From: an uncultured Cytophagales bacterium
Lineage (GTDB): Bacteria > Bacteroidota > Bacteroidia > Cytophagales > 172606-1
NCBI GenBank assembly: GCA_902805615.1
Contig: CADCTQ010000209.1
Location: forward strand, 1 to 40,191
Length of the DNA stretch: 40,191 nt
Reading direction: 5' to 3'
The translations under genes and the position numbers were made by a program. The notes below the pieces were generated by a model, which was not told the origin of the DNA, did not search any database, and worked only from the letters and a program-made list of their open reading frames with translations. How positions within the stretch are numbered: position 1 is the first letter of the stretch; every line of letters begins with the position of its first letter. Shown piece after piece: positions 1 to 8,942 of this stretch.

Positions 1-2
1 AG

Positions 3-833
3 TTCTGGAAACCGTTCCTCCACGCCTTTCCCGACGTGGAGAACCAGCCCTACATCCTCATGGCCGGCACGTTCAAAGACCGGAACTGGGTGAGCCTGAC
101 GGGCAACTTCGTGGGCACGTTCGAGAACGAATGGCTGGGCATCCCGTCCACCCGGCAGGCCACGTGGATTCGCTACGGCACCTTCTACGAACTCGAGGGC
201 GGCAAAATCATCCGGGCCTACACCATCCTCGACATGCTCGACGTGTTCCGGCAGGCCGGCTTCAACCTGTTCCCCAACCGGGCCCCCGAAATCACCATCA
301 ACGGGCCGATGACCTACGACGGCATCCTGACCCAACCGGCCGACCCGGCGGAGGGCGTCAAGTCGCTGCAACTCACCGAAGACATGATCCGGGCGCTGGG
401 CAATTTTGACGGCAAAAACCTGAGCACGATGGGGATGGACCGGTACTGGCACCCCAACATGATGTGGTACGGCCCGGGCGGCACCGGCTCCACGCGGGGG
501 CTGAAAGGCTTCCAGGACTACCACCAGAAACCCTTCCTGGTGGGCTTCCCCGACCGCAAGGGCGGCAACCACGTGGCGCGGTTCGGCGACGGGTTCTATT
601 CGTGCTCCACGGGCTGGCCCAGCATTTACGCCACCCACGGCGGCGACGGCTGGATGGGCCTGGAGGCCACCCACAAAAAGATCACGATGCGCGTGATGGA
701 CTGGTGGCGGCGCGAAGGGGACGTGCTCAAGGAGAACTGGGTGTTCATTGATAAAATTGACCTGCTGGAACAGCTCGGCGTCAACGCATTCGAACTGCTG
801 AAAAACCAATCCACCCCCGCATGGCCCCGATAG
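3..833 (+). CDS. SnoaL-like (NTF2-fold) protein, 5' end outside window
   Basis: The reading frame is open from the first bases of the window, so the N-terminus is missing; a GTG at 36 is only an internal candidate start. The 276 visible residues look like two SnoaL/polyketide-cyclase-like NTF2-fold halves. The first contains WIRYGTFYELEGGKI and the second WHPNMMWYGPGG, with Trp/His/Tyr-rich pocket segments typical of small ester-cyclase or hydratase-like folds. The final residues PAWPR overlap the next gene by 13 bases (stop at 831-833, next ATG at 821), so the two are probably translationally coupled. The context (symporter, HisD-family enzyme, SDR) suggests a role in catabolism of an imported small molecule rather than polyketide synthesis. 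The family call is fairly sure; the reaction is unknown. Confidence 0.75.
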   Translation, partial: FWKPFLHAFPDVENQPYILMAGTFKDRNWVSLTGNFVGTFENEWLGIPSTRQATWIRYGTFYELEGGKIIRAYTILDMLDVFRQAGFNLFPNRAPEITINGPMTYDGILTQPADPAEGVKSLQLTEDMIRALGNFDGKNLSTMGMDRYWHPNMMWYGPGGTGSTRGLKGFQDYHQKPFLVGFPDRKGGNHVARFGDGFYSCSTGWPSIYATHGGDGWMGLEATHKKITMRVMDWWRREGDVLKENWVFIDKIDLLEQLGVNAFELLKNQSTPAWPR

Positions 834-2410
834 ACTGGATCATCGCCGGTCTGTATTTCTTTGGCACGCTGGCCATCGGAATATGGCTCAACCGGAAAAC
901 GCACAACGCCAAGGAGTTCTTCTCGGGCGGGAAAGACTTTGCCTGGTGGGCCATTGCGGGCTCCGTCATCGCCACCCAGGTGAGCGCCGTCACGTTCGTG
1001 GGGGCGCCGGGCTGGGCGTACACCGACGGGCTGGCTCCCATCGTGCTCAGCCTCAACATCCCCATCGTGATGTGGTTCATCGGCGGCAACATCGTGCCGT
1101 TCTTCTACAACAGCGGCGTGGTTTCGATCTACGAGTACATGGAAGGGCGGTTCGGGTACGCGGCCCGGGCCACGATGGCGGCGGCGTTCATCGTCAAGCT
1201 GCTGGCCATCATGGGCGTGGTGATCTTCGCCCCCGCCCTGGTGCTGTCGCACGTAACGGGCCTCGACATCGTGGTGACCATCCTCATCATGACGGCGGCC
1301 ATCTTCGTGACGTCGCTCGGCGGGCTCACGGCCGTCATCTGGATCGACGTCATCCAGATCGCCATCCTGTGGGTGGGCATCATCACCTCGTTCGTGATCG
1401 TGCTCTCCAAGCTCACCGTGTCGCCCTCCGAAGCCTACGACATCCTGAAGGGGGCGGGCAAGCTCAAAGCCCTCAGTTTCTCCACCGACCTTTCCACCCC
1501 CAACACCTTTTGGGCCGGCATGATGGGCGGCCTGGTGCTGCACGTATCGTACTTCGGCGCCAACCAGGCCCAGGTGCAACGCATGCTGGCGGCCCGGAGC
1601 ATCCGGAATTTGAAATTGTCGTTGTGGGCGACGGGCATTGCCATCGTGGCGCAGATGATGTTTTTCCTGGTGCTGGGGCTGCTGCTCTTCGTGTTTTACA
1701 AGGGGCGGCATTTTCCCAAGGCCAACGACGTCTACATCACCTTCCTCGACAACGTGCCCACCGGTTTCCTGGGACTCATCATTGCGGCCGTGTTCGCGGC
1801 GGGCATCGGCAGCATGGTGGCCTCGCTCAACTCCATGGCAACGGTGTTCGTCAAGGACATCTACGAACGGTCCATCCGGCCGAACGCCACCGACCAGACC
1901 AAGCTTTGGGCGGCGCGGATTTCCACGGTGGTGTTCGGCACGTTCCTGGCCGGGGCGGCCATCCTCATGTCGAAGTACGAAAGCATGTCGGCGCTGGAAG
2001 CCATCAGCAAGTACGGTTCCTACATCGTGGGGTCCACGCTGGGCGTGTTCATCCTGGGCATCTACACGCAGCGCACCAACCAGGCCGGGGTCATTGCCGG
2101 CTTCATCGTGGGCGTGGTGGCGGTGGTTTTGTTCGCCCTGCTCACCGACGCCTTCTGGCTGTGGTACAATCTGGTGGGCTTCGTGGTCACCCTGGTGGTG
2201 GGCTACGGCGCCAGCTTCGTGCTGGGCGTCAGACCAAAGGGCATTGACATGTTCACGCTGCGGGGCCAGAAACAGCACTTCATCAACAACCGGCAGGAAG
2301 AGGCGGAGGGCAAGTACTACGTGATCCCGGGCAAGTTCGAACGGAACTCTTACCTGCTGATCGTCTATTTCTGCCTGGTCGTGGCCGCCCTGTACGCTTT
2401 AGGGCGGTAA
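821..2410 (+). CDS. Sodium:solute symporter (SSS family)
   Basis: This 529-residue integral membrane protein of the solute:sodium symporter family should couple Na+ entry to uptake of an organic solute across the inner membrane. Many hydrophobic helices are visible from residue 5 to the C-terminus, consistent with the usual 13-14 segments. Family-typical stretches include [16 protein letters not shown] after the first helix, the Gly-rich [14 protein letters not shown] and the [16 protein letters not shown] segment, which in SSS proteins carries Ser/Thr residues near the second sodium site. The start is ATG 821, inside the end of the preceding gene. A HisD-family enzyme follows after 53 bases. 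The substrate cannot be read from sequence; the operon suggests it is the substrate oxidised by the two downstream dehydrogenases. Confidence 0.9.
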   Translation: MAPIDWIIAGLYFFGTLAIGIWLNRKTHNAKEFFSGGKDFAWWAIAGSVIATQVSAVTFVGAPGWAYTDGLAPIVLSLNIPIVMWFIGGNIVPFFYNSGVVSIYEYMEGRFGYAARATMAAAFIVKLLAIMGVVIFAPALVLSHVTGLDIVVTILIMTAAIFVTSLGGLTAVIWIDVIQIAILWVGIITSFVIVLSKLTVSPSEAYDILKGAGKLKALSFSTDLSTPNTFWAGMMGGLVLHVSYFGANQAQVQRMLAARSIRNLKLSLWATGIAIVAQMMFFLVLGLLLFVFYKGRHFPKANDVYITFLDNVPTGFLGLIIAAVFAAGIGSMVASLNSMATVFVKDIYERSIRPNATDQTKLWAARISTVVFGTFLAGAAILMSKYESMSALEAISKYGSYIVGSTLGVFILGIYTQRTNQAGVIAGFIVGVVAVVLFALLTDAFWLWYNLVGFVVTLVVGYGASFVLGVRPKGIDMFTLRGQKQHFINNRQEEAEGKYYVIPGKFERNSYLLIVYFCLVVAALYALGR

Positions 2411-2463
2411 AGCCGCCCAGTACTCATTTCATTTCACCAAGCGACTCAGAACCCCAAAGAACT

Positions 2464-3774
2464 ATGGCCAGGAGAATCATCAAGGCCGGCATGAACGCGG
2501 AAGCAGCCGATGCCGGCCACCAGAAAGTAAAGGAAATCGTAAACGGCATCCTCGACGACGTGCGGCGCAACGGCGGGGCGGCCGTCCACCGGCTCTCGGA
2601 GCAGTTTGACCGCTGGAACCCCAAGTCGTTCCGGCTGTCGGCCGAACAGATCGAAGAGATCGTGGCGACCGTCTCGCCGCGCACCATGGACGACCTGCGG
2701 TGGGCGCAGGCGCAGGTGCGCCGGTTTGCCCAGATTCAGAAATCCACGCTGCGCGACGTGGAAATCGAAACCATTCCCGGCGTGGTGCTGGGCCACAAGA
2801 ACATTCCCGTCAACAGCGTAGGCTGTTACATTCCCGGCGGGCGTTACCCGATGGTGGCCTCGGCCCACATGAGCGTGCTGACGGCCAAAGTGGCGGGCGT
2901 CAAACGCGTGGTGGCCTGCACCCCGCCCAACCCACACACGGGCCTGCCGCCCGCCGAAACGGTAGCCGCCATGTACCTGGCCGGCGCCGACGAGGTGTAC
3001 ATCCTGGGCGGCGTGCAGGCGATGGCGGCCATGGCCTACGGCACCGACGAAATCGCCCCGGTAGACATGATCGTGGGGCCGGGCAACCAGTACGTAGCCG
3101 AAGCCAAACGGCAACTGTTCGGCGTGGTAGGCATTGACCTGCTGGCCGGTCCCACCGAAGTGCTGGTGGTTGCCGACGATACCGTAGACGTGGAAATGGT
3201 GGCGACCGACCTGCTCGGGCAGGCCGAACACGGCCCCAACTCCCCGGCCATTCTGCTCACGACCAGCGAGGCGCTGGCCCACGGCCTGCAAACTGAAATC
3301 GAGCGGCAACTGCGCACCCTGCCCACGGCCGACGTGGCCGGCAAAGCCTGGGCCGACTACGGGGAGATCATCCTGGTGGACACCCGGGAAGAGCTGGTGC
3401 TGGTGGCCGATGAAATTGCCAGTGAACACGTGCAACTGAACGTGGCCGACCCCGACTACTTCCTGCGGCACATGACCAACTACGGGGCGCTGTTCCTGGG
3501 CAACCGCACCAACGTGGCCTACGGCGACAAAGCCATCGGCACCAACCACACGCTGCCGACCAAAAAGTCGGCCCGCTTTACCGGCGGCCTCTGGGTGGGC
3601 AAGTTCATCAAGACCTGTACCTACCAGCGCGTGCTCACCGACGAGGCCAGCGTGGAAGTGGGCGAATACTGCTCCCGCCTGTGCGAAATCGAAGGGTTCA
3701 TGGCCCACAAGGCCCAGGCCGACCTGCGGGTAAAACGCTACCGCCACGCCCCCGAAACGGTCCCCGCCAAATGA
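2464..3774 (+). CDS. Histidinol dehydrogenase family protein, probably a catabolic paralogue
   Basis: A 436-residue zinc-dependent NAD+ dehydrogenase of the HisD family, which carries out a two-step oxidation of a primary alcohol to a carboxylate. All family catalytic positions are present. Zinc ligands are Q253 and H256 ([10 protein letters not shown]), D355 and H415; the acid/base pair is E321-H322 (EHVQLNV); a further active-site His is H362 (GTNHTLPT). The NAD-site PGG lies at 124-126 in [10 protein letters not shown]. No other histidine-biosynthesis gene is nearby. The gene lies between a symporter and an SDR and overlaps the SDR start by four bases (ATGA). That setting resembles HisD paralogues such as HpsN, which oxidises dihydroxypropanesulfonate to sulfolactate. 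The family is certain; a catabolic role is inferred; the substrate is unknown. Confidence 0.88.
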   Translation: MARRIIKAGMNAEAADAGHQKVKEIVNGILDDVRRNGGAAVHRLSEQFDRWNPKSFRLSAEQIEEIVATVSPRTMDDLRWAQAQVRRFAQIQKSTLRDVEIETIPGVVLGHKNIPVNSVGCYIPGGRYPMVASAHMSVLTAKVAGVKRVVACTPPNPHTGLPPAETVAAMYLAGADEVYILGGVQAMAAMAYGTDEIAPVDMIVGPGNQYVAEAKRQLFGVVGIDLLAGPTEVLVVADDTVDVEMVATDLLGQAEHGPNSPAILLTTSEALAHGLQTEIERQLRTLPTADVAGKAWADYGEIILVDTREELVLVADEIASEHVQLNVADPDYFLRHMTNYGALFLGNRTNVAYGDKAIGTNHTLPTKKSARFTGGLWVGKFIKTCTYQRVLTDEASVEVGEYCSRLCEIEGFMAHKAQADLRVKRYRHAPETVPAK

Positions 3775-4511
3775 CCCCGGCGAAAGTAGCACTGGTCACC
3801 GGCGGCGGCGGGGGCATCGGCTCCGAGATTTGCCGCCACCTGGCCCGGGCCGGCTACCGGGTGGTGGTGAACTACCAGTCGAACCAGGCCAAGGCCCAAA
3901 GCACGCTGGAGAGCCTGGCGCACGAGGGCCACACCCTCTTCCAAGCCTCCGTGACCGACAGCGGCCCACTGGCGGCCATGGCCGAACACGTCGCCGGGCA
4001 GTACGGGCACCTGGACCTGCTGGTCAACAACGCGGGCGTAACTACCCCCGTGCCCCACGGCGACCTCGATGCGCTGAGCGACGAATGGATTGACCGCATC
4101 ATGCAGGTGAATTTCCGGGGGGCATTTGCCACCATCCGGGCGTTCAAACCGCTCCTGCTGAAGGGCACCAACCCGGTGGTCGTCAACATCTCGTCGGTGG
4201 CCGGGCGGACGGGGGTGGGCAGCAACGTGGCGTACTGCGCTTCCAAGGCGGCGATGGATTCGATGACGCGTTCGCTGGGCCGCGCCCTGGCCCCGGCGAT
4301 CCGGGTGGTTTCGCTTTCGCCCGGCTGGGTGCAGGGCGACTACGCCGGCAACTTCCCGCCGGAGTACATCGCGGAGCAGATCCGGCGGACGCCCCTCAAC
4401 CGGCTGGCCCGGGCCGCCGACGTGGCCGCGGCGGTGCTGGCCATTGCCGAGTCGTTTGCGTTTTCCACGGGCTGCATTTTCCCGGTGGACGGCGGACGCG
4501 AGTTGTTGTGA
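3771..4511 (+). CDS. Short-chain dehydrogenase/reductase (SDR)
   Basis: A 246-residue classical SDR acting as an NAD(P)-dependent alcohol dehydrogenase or ketone reductase. The dinucleotide motif TGGGGGIG is at 10-17, NNAG at 86-89, the structural Asn at 114, the catalytic Ser in NISS at 139-142, and the Tyr-Lys pair at Y155 and K159 (YCASK). The C-terminal CIFPVDGG is typical of FabG-like SDRs. ATG 3771 was chosen because it overlaps the hisD-like stop as ATGA and puts the glycine motif at the normal distance from the N-terminus; a longer upstream frame has no support. No fatty-acid genes are present, so a FabG role is unlikely. With the HisD-family protein it probably oxidises a secondary hydroxyl of the same imported substrate. 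A hairpin terminator follows. Confidence 0.9.
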   Translation: MTPAKVALVTGGGGGIGSEICRHLARAGYRVVVNYQSNQAKAQSTLESLAHEGHTLFQASVTDSGPLAAMAEHVAGQYGHLDLLVNNAGVTTPVPHGDLDALSDEWIDRIMQVNFRGAFATIRAFKPLLLKGTNPVVVNISSVAGRTGVGSNVAYCASKAAMDSMTRSLGRALAPAIRVVSLSPGWVQGDYAGNFPPEYIAEQIRRTPLNRLARAADVAAAVLAIAESFAFSTGCIFPVDGGRELL

Positions 4512-4519
4512 GGTGGAGT

Positions 4520-4551
4520 AAAAGCCCTGGTTTTCCAATCCAAGGCTTTTT
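4520..4551 (+). terminator. Rho-independent terminator after the SDR gene
   Basis: An 11-base stem (AAAAGCCCTGG pairing with CCAAGGCTTTT, one mismatch) surrounds a 9-base loop and ends in a T run. It begins 9 bases after the SDR stop and closes the four-gene operon. Confidence 0.75.
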
Positions 4552-4664
4552 GTTTTGGCACCATCACGCACGGCTGTGGCAGTATCTTGAGAACGGCACC
4601 GCCTCCTTACGGCCGGGGGCAGTCTTTCAACTCGTATGACAGTAGCATTGCTGAGGCAAAGCAG

Positions 4665-4929
4665 AACGGGCTGGCGGGTTGTAGCGTGCTGGCGCGAAGC
4701 TGTGCTTCGTGCCTACTATGTTTTCCGCCTCTGGCGGAACGAAGGCAATTTCTTTCCACATAGCCGATGTCTAACCACCCTTGCCCAGGCAGTAGCCATG
4801 ATGCACCGACCAGTCGTGCCAGGAGAAACACTTACCGGGCGTGAAACAATCTCCTTCCGCCAGAGGCGGAAAACATAGTCGGCACGAAGCACAGCTTCGC
4901 GCCAGCACGCTACAACCCGCCAGCCCGTT
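4665..4929. repeat. Inverted repeat, 74-base arms around a 117-base spacer
   Basis: The left arm (4665-4738) and right arm (4856-4929) are reverse complements with one mismatch. Each arm is itself modular: AACGGGCTGGCGGGTTGTAG, then GTGCTGGCGC, a small hairpin CGAAGCTGTGCTTCG, and a second hairpin TTCCGCCTCTGGCGGAA. The spacer (4739-4855) has no convincing gene. Because the arms are reverse complements, open frames on the two strands would encode nearly the same peptide; these are repeat artefacts. The rest of the 4512-5029 gap holds only the terminator and the leader of the next gene. Confidence 0.9.
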
Positions 4930-5029
4930 TTACTCGTTGGCAAGCGACACCGCATTCCTCCGATCACCCGGGCCCCGTACGAAATTGACCACTTTTGCGT
5001 AAACTCGGGGCTCTAAAAATTCCGCTGCT

Positions 5030-6976
5030 ATGTCCTGGTCCGGTCCATTCCTTTTTACCCTGTTGGCCTCCTTCCTGCTCTCCGCCGGGCAGGGCTGCGG
5101 GGCAGTGCGTTTGCCCCGGTTCGTGGGCGACTCGATGGTGCTGCAACGCGACGCCCCCATCCGGCTGTGGGGCTGGGCCGACAAGGGGGAAAAGGTCACG
5201 GTCCGCTTTCTCAATCAATCGGCGAGCACCAAAGCCGGCCCGGACGGCAAGTGGCGGCTGACGTTGGCCCCGGTGGCGGCGGGCGGCCCCTATCCCCTCG
5301 AAATCAAAGGAAAAAATACGATTGTGCTCAACGACGTGCTGGTGGGCGACGTGTGGCTGTGCGGCGGGCAATCCAACATGGGCTGGCAACTCGCCTGGAG
5401 CGTGGACAATCACCTGGCCGAAATCGCGGCGGCGCAGTACCCGGCCATCCGGCTGTTCAAAGTAAAGGAAACCCTCAGCTACCAACCCCTGGATGACATC
5501 CGGACCGAGAAGGGCTGGCAGCCGTGCACGCCGCAGACCGTGGGCAGCTTTTCGGCCGTGGCCTACTTTTTCGGGCGGGAGTTGTACCGCAAATACGGCG
5601 TACCGGTCGGGCTGATCTCCTCCAACTGGGGCGGCACCCCGGCCGAAGCCTGGACCAGCGCCGCCACCCTCAAAACCCTGCCGGACTACCGCGCCGAGGC
5701 CCTGGCGCTGGAAAAGACCACCCCGGCGCAACTCCAGGCCCGCTTTACGGCCCGCCTGCGGGAATGGGAAACCAAGAATACGGAAAATGACGCCGGCTTC
5801 CGGCAGCCCGCGTGGTACCGGCCGGAATTCGTGCCGGAGGGCTGGAAAACCCTGTCGCTGCCCGGCATGTGGGAAAACTCGGTTTTGCCCGACTACGACG
5901 GCGTGCTCTGGCTGCGCAAGGAAGTGGACCTGCCGGCCGCGGCCGCCGGGCAGGACCTTACCCTGCGGCTGGGCCGGCCCGACGACCTGGACAGCACCTG
6001 GTTCAACGGCGTCAAGGTGGGCGGCCTCGACAACGGCCCGGCCCGGGAATACCGGGTGCCCGGCAACCTGGTCAAGGCCGGCCGCAACGTGATCACCGTC
6101 CGGCTCGTGGACTACGGCGGCGACGGCGGCATTGGCGGCAAGCCGGAAGAAATGCAATTGCGCCACGCCGGCGCTACGGTTCCCCTCGCCGGCGCGTGGG
6201 CGTACCAATCGGGCGACGGCGGCAAGTACACGGCCGGCTGGCCGCCCCAACCGCCGGAAGAGAATGCGGGTGAGCTGTCCGTGCTGTTCAACGCGATGAT
6301 CAACCCCCTCATCCCGCTTTCCATGAAGGGCGTGATCTGGTACCAGGGCGAAGCCAACGTGCGGCGGGCCCCGGCGTACCACCCGTTGTTCTCCGCCCTC
6401 ATCCGCGACTGGCGGGGGCGTCGGGGAGATGACTTTCCGTTCTTGTTCGTGCAACTGGCCAACTTCCTGCCGCCGGCCGCCCGGCCCGGCGAAAGCCAGT
6501 GGGCCGAACTGCGCGAAGCCCAGCGGCTTACGCTGGCCCTGCCCCGCACCGCCATGGCCGTCACCATTGACATCGGCAATGCCCGCGACGTGCACCCGCG
6601 CAACAAGCAGGACGTGGGCAAGCGGCTGGCCCTGGCCGCCCGGGGAGTCGCCTACGGGGAAGACGTGGTGTACTCGGGGCCGCAGTACGGGTCCATGCGG
6701 GTGGAGGGAAACAAGGTGCGCCTCTCGTTCAGCCACGTCGGGGGCGGCCTGGTCGCCAAAGACAAGTACGGCTACCTGCGGGGCTTCGCGGTGGCCGGCG
6801 CCGACCGGAAGTTCGTGTGGGCCCGGGCGACCATTGAGGGCGATGCCGTGGTGGTGTACAGCGACGAAGTGCCCCGGCCGGTGGCCGTCCGCTACGGCTG
6901 GGCCGACAACCCCGACGACGTGAATTTATACAATGCAGCCGGTTTGCCGGCTTCCCCGTTCCGCACGGATCAGTGA
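5030..6976 (+). CDS. Sialate O-acetylesterase, SGNH-type, secreted
   Basis: This 648-residue protein matches the sialate O-acetylesterase (9-O-acetylesterase) family of carbohydrate esterases, which remove acetyl groups from sialic acids or other glycans. A hydrophobic signal peptide covers about residues 5-23. A beta-rich N-terminal domain leads to the SGNH block I (GGQSNM, nucleophile S115). Further family segments are MKGVIWYQGEANV near residue 437 and the catalytic Asp-X-His in DVHPRNK at 520-522. An inserted jelly-roll-like domain (about 270-390) is usual for the family. Length is normal. The start is ATG 5030, directly before the signal peptide. It is separated from the upstream operon by a terminator and a large inverted repeat, so it is probably transcribed alone. 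It should act in the periplasm or outside the cell on host or plant glycans. Confidence 0.9.
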   Translation: MSWSGPFLFTLLASFLLSAGQGCGAVRLPRFVGDSMVLQRDAPIRLWGWADKGEKVTVRFLNQSASTKAGPDGKWRLTLAPVAAGGPYPLEIKGKNTIVLNDVLVGDVWLCGGQSNMGWQLAWSVDNHLAEIAAAQYPAIRLFKVKETLSYQPLDDIRTEKGWQPCTPQTVGSFSAVAYFFGRELYRKYGVPVGLISSNWGGTPAEAWTSAATLKTLPDYRAEALALEKTTPAQLQARFTARLREWETKNTENDAGFRQPAWYRPEFVPEGWKTLSLPGMWENSVLPDYDGVLWLRKEVDLPAAAAGQDLTLRLGRPDDLDSTWFNGVKVGGLDNGPAREYRVPGNLVKAGRNVITVRLVDYGGDGGIGGKPEEMQLRHAGATVPLAGAWAYQSGDGGKYTAGWPPQPPEENAGELSVLFNAMINPLIPLSMKGVIWYQGEANVRRAPAYHPLFSALIRDWRGRRGDDFPFLFVQLANFLPPAARPGESQWAELREAQRLTLALPRTAMAVTIDIGNARDVHPRNKQDVGKRLALAARGVAYGEDVVYSGPQYGSMRVEGNKVRLSFSHVGGGLVAKDKYGYLRGFAVAGADRKFVWARATIEGDAVVVYSDEVPRPVAVRYGWADNPDDVNLYNAAGLPASPFRTDQ

Positions 6977-7038
6977 TTACGTGAACCCGTAATGAAGCCC
7001 ACGTACAGCTATTCCCGGTGTGGGAGAGCCTTTCCTTT

Positions 7039-7428
7039 TCAGCAGTACTTGAGTCTGACGTCTCCGGACGGGCCCGGGAAACGCATCTTGGCATCCTTGA
7101 TCACTTCCAATCGCAGTTTCTGGCTGTCGTATACCATCTTCAGCAAAATCCGGTAATTGGGCCGCTGCTCATCCACCTGCACGTAAGCCCAGTTCGCCAG
7201 CGGGAGACAGGAATGGGTTGTCCGGATCGCCGTCTGCTTGCCCTCGTCCAGCCGGGTCACGAGCAGGGTAAACCGTTCGCTGTTCCAGCACAAGCTGAAC
7301 ATTCCCTGCCCCAGCGGAGCCTCTAAATAGACGACCTGCTGGTCGGCCAGCGTGAGCACATCCGGCCGGCCCTGGATTTCCTTCCAGGAGGTATTGGTCA
7401 AGTTTTCAGCGATTACGTTTTCAGGCAT
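7039..7428 (-). CDS. Small protein of unknown function
   Basis: A 129-residue soluble protein I do not recognise. ATG 7428 (MPENVIAENLTNTSWKEI) was chosen over an upstream ATG at 7494, because the 22 extra residues would be Arg/Trp-rich and unlike the rest, and because a promoter-like sequence lies between the two. The pattern of alternating strands (DVLTLADQQVVYLEA, FSLCWNSERFTLLVTRL, RILLKMVYDSQKLRLEVI) suggests a small beta-barrel or lipocalin-like sheet. There is no signal peptide, membrane helix or obvious catalytic motif. It is convergent with the sialate esterase, 62 bases from its stop. Confidence 0.6.
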   Translation of the reverse strand: MPENVIAENLTNTSWKEIQGRPDVLTLADQQVVYLEAPLGQGMFSLCWNSERFTLLVTRLDEGKQTAIRTTHSCLPLANWAYVQVDEQRPNYRILLKMVYDSQKLRLEVIKDAKMRFPGPSGDVRLKYC

Positions 7429-7481
7429 GATGAGAGCAGCGAATGGATAGGCCCACCGCACGGGGGCGATTCTGCGGCAAG

Positions 7482-7514
7482 TAAAGCTACCCAAATGGCG
7501 CCTAAGTAAACCAA
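7482..7514 (-). promoter_or_regulatory. Possible Bacteroidota-type promoter for the 7039-7428 gene
   Basis: Read on the minus strand, TTG is followed after 22 bases by TAGCTTTA, close to the Bacteroidota -7 consensus TAnnTTTG. The -7 box is about 53 bases from ATG 7428. This is a pattern match only. The rest of the 7429-7771 gap holds the dispersed repeat at 7580-7641 and nothing else I can name. Confidence 0.3.
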
Positions 7515-7579
7515 CGGCAACACTTTTATTCGGGCAGATGGAAGGGGTCCGGAGTTGAGCAGTCAGCGGGGAAAGGTTT

Positions 7580-7641
7580 AAGCCACCAGGGTACTAAGAC
7601 ACAAAGGGCACCAAGGCTTGCGCGTGAACGGATGTCTTCGT
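7580..7641. repeat. Dispersed intergenic repeat, copy 1
   Basis: It shares the run ACACAAAGGG(T)CACCAAGG, followed by GCGCG-GAACGGA and GTCTTCGT, with 22324-22386. The homology extends over about 60 bases in the same orientation, with small indels. This belongs to the widespread class of intergenic repeats resembling 'cacaaagg...cacgaagg'. Confidence 0.7.
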
Positions 7642-7771
7642 AACCGTACCCGAAGCCCGCACCGGCCGGTCGGCAACATTCGCGGGGAAGGACCGGTTAA
7701 AAGGATTCATCACCCTGCAACGGGCCGACCGACGGGTTCGGTCTGTACCGGAGCCACCCAACAGCCGCCTT

Positions 7772-8752
7772 ATGAAAGCCATTGCCTTTAATGTTGAAAC
7801 CTACGAAGAGCCCCTCCTGCGCGGGGCCAACCACGATCAGCACGCCTTAACCCTGCTCCCCGACCCGCTGGGGGAAGCGACCGCCGACCGGGCCGCCGGC
7901 TGCGAGGCCGTCGTAATCTCGGGCCAGGACGACGCCTCGGAAGCCGTGCTCAACAAGCTGGGCGAACTGGGCATCAAGCTCATCGTGACGCGTTCGGCGG
8001 GCACCGACCACATTGACGCCGGGGCGGCCGAAAGGCTGGGCATCACGGTGAAAAACATTCCCCGCTACTCGCCGGGCGCCATTGCCGAACACGCCGTGGC
8101 AATGATGCTGGCGCTGGGCCGGCACCTGATCGAGACCACGGACCGGATTCGCAAGTTCAACTTCACGCTGACCAACGAACTGGTTGGCTTTGAGCTGAAC
8201 GGCAAAACCGCCGGCATCGTCGGGTACGGCAACATCGGGCAGGCGTTGGCCAAAATCCTGACTGGCTTCGGCTGCACCGTGCTGGCCTTCGACAACAAGC
8301 CGGACCAAGCCAGGCGGGAGTCGCCCGTACCCGTCGAGGTGGTCCCGCTGGACGCCCTGCTGGAACGCGCCGACGTGGTTTCGCTGCACCTGCCGCTGAG
8401 TGAAGAGACCAAGGGTTTGTTCAACGCCCGGACGTTTGCCCAAATGAAACCCGGCGCCATGCTCATCAACACCGGCCGGGGGGGCCTGGTCAACACCAAA
8501 GACGCCATCCAGGCCCTCAAGGACGGGCAACTGGGCTACCTGGGAATTGACGTGTACGAGCACGAACACGACCTGTTTTTTGCGGATCAGTCCCGGACGG
8601 GCCAGCGCGACCCGCTCATCGAGGAGTTGCTGCGGATGCCCAACGCGATGGTGACGGGGCACCAGGCGTTTCTCACGCAGGAGGCCCTGGAATCCATGAG
8701 CAAGCAGTCGGTTGACCTCCTGACGGAGTGGGAAAAATCTACCGGTCGTTGA
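7772..8752 (+). CDS. ldhA: D-lactate dehydrogenase (2-hydroxyacid dehydrogenase family)
   Basis: A 326-residue NAD-dependent D-2-hydroxyacid dehydrogenase that reduces pyruvate to D-lactate in fermentation. The NAD-binding motif GYGNIG is at 151-156. The catalytic residues align with E. coli LdhA at an offset of one: R236 (NTGRGGLV), E265 (DVYEHEHDLFF) and H297 (TGHQAFLT). The segment DVYEHEHDLFFADQS is very close to the LdhA-specific version of this loop, which argues for lactate dehydrogenase rather than glycerate, formate or erythronate dehydrogenases. Length is normal. The start is ATG 7772. It stands alone, with unrelated neighbours. Confidence 0.9.
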   Translation: MKAIAFNVETYEEPLLRGANHDQHALTLLPDPLGEATADRAAGCEAVVISGQDDASEAVLNKLGELGIKLIVTRSAGTDHIDAGAAERLGITVKNIPRYSPGAIAEHAVAMMLALGRHLIETTDRIRKFNFTLTNELVGFELNGKTAGIVGYGNIGQALAKILTGFGCTVLAFDNKPDQARRESPVPVEVVPLDALLERADVVSLHLPLSEETKGLFNARTFAQMKPGAMLINTGRGGLVNTKDAIQALKDGQLGYLGIDVYEHEHDLFFADQSRTGQRDPLIEELLRMPNAMVTGHQAFLTQEALESMSKQSVDLLTEWEKSTGR

Positions 8753-8942
8753 ATGGACCAGGGAAGTTGCAGCGGGAGATAAAATCTCTTATGGGTACAA
8801 CGAAATGCGCGTTGCGGCACGGATGGGTACGGCTGTCGCGGGCGGCCCGTACCTGCCTGCTGCCCGGCCATTGACACCAGGCAATTGCCGCAACTGAGTT
8901 ACCGGCAACTGCCCACTGGTCATGCGTAAGTCCTGACTATAT

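Noticed and set aside
626-2278. Long antisense frame opposite the symporter
   Set aside because: Its His/Asp/Gly-rich translation is the usual shadow of GC-rich membrane-protein genes.
2464-3774. Histidine-biosynthesis HisD
   Set aside because: No other his genes are present and the neighbours are a symporter and an SDR; a biosynthetic role is not excluded but is less likely.
3771-4511. FabG 3-oxoacyl-ACP reductase
   Set aside because: SDR motifs are general, and no fatty-acid synthesis gene or acyl carrier protein is nearby.
4636-4967. Two overlapping small frames on opposite strands encoding nearly the same peptide
   Set aside because: This is the consequence of the 74-base inverted repeat, not of paralogous genes.
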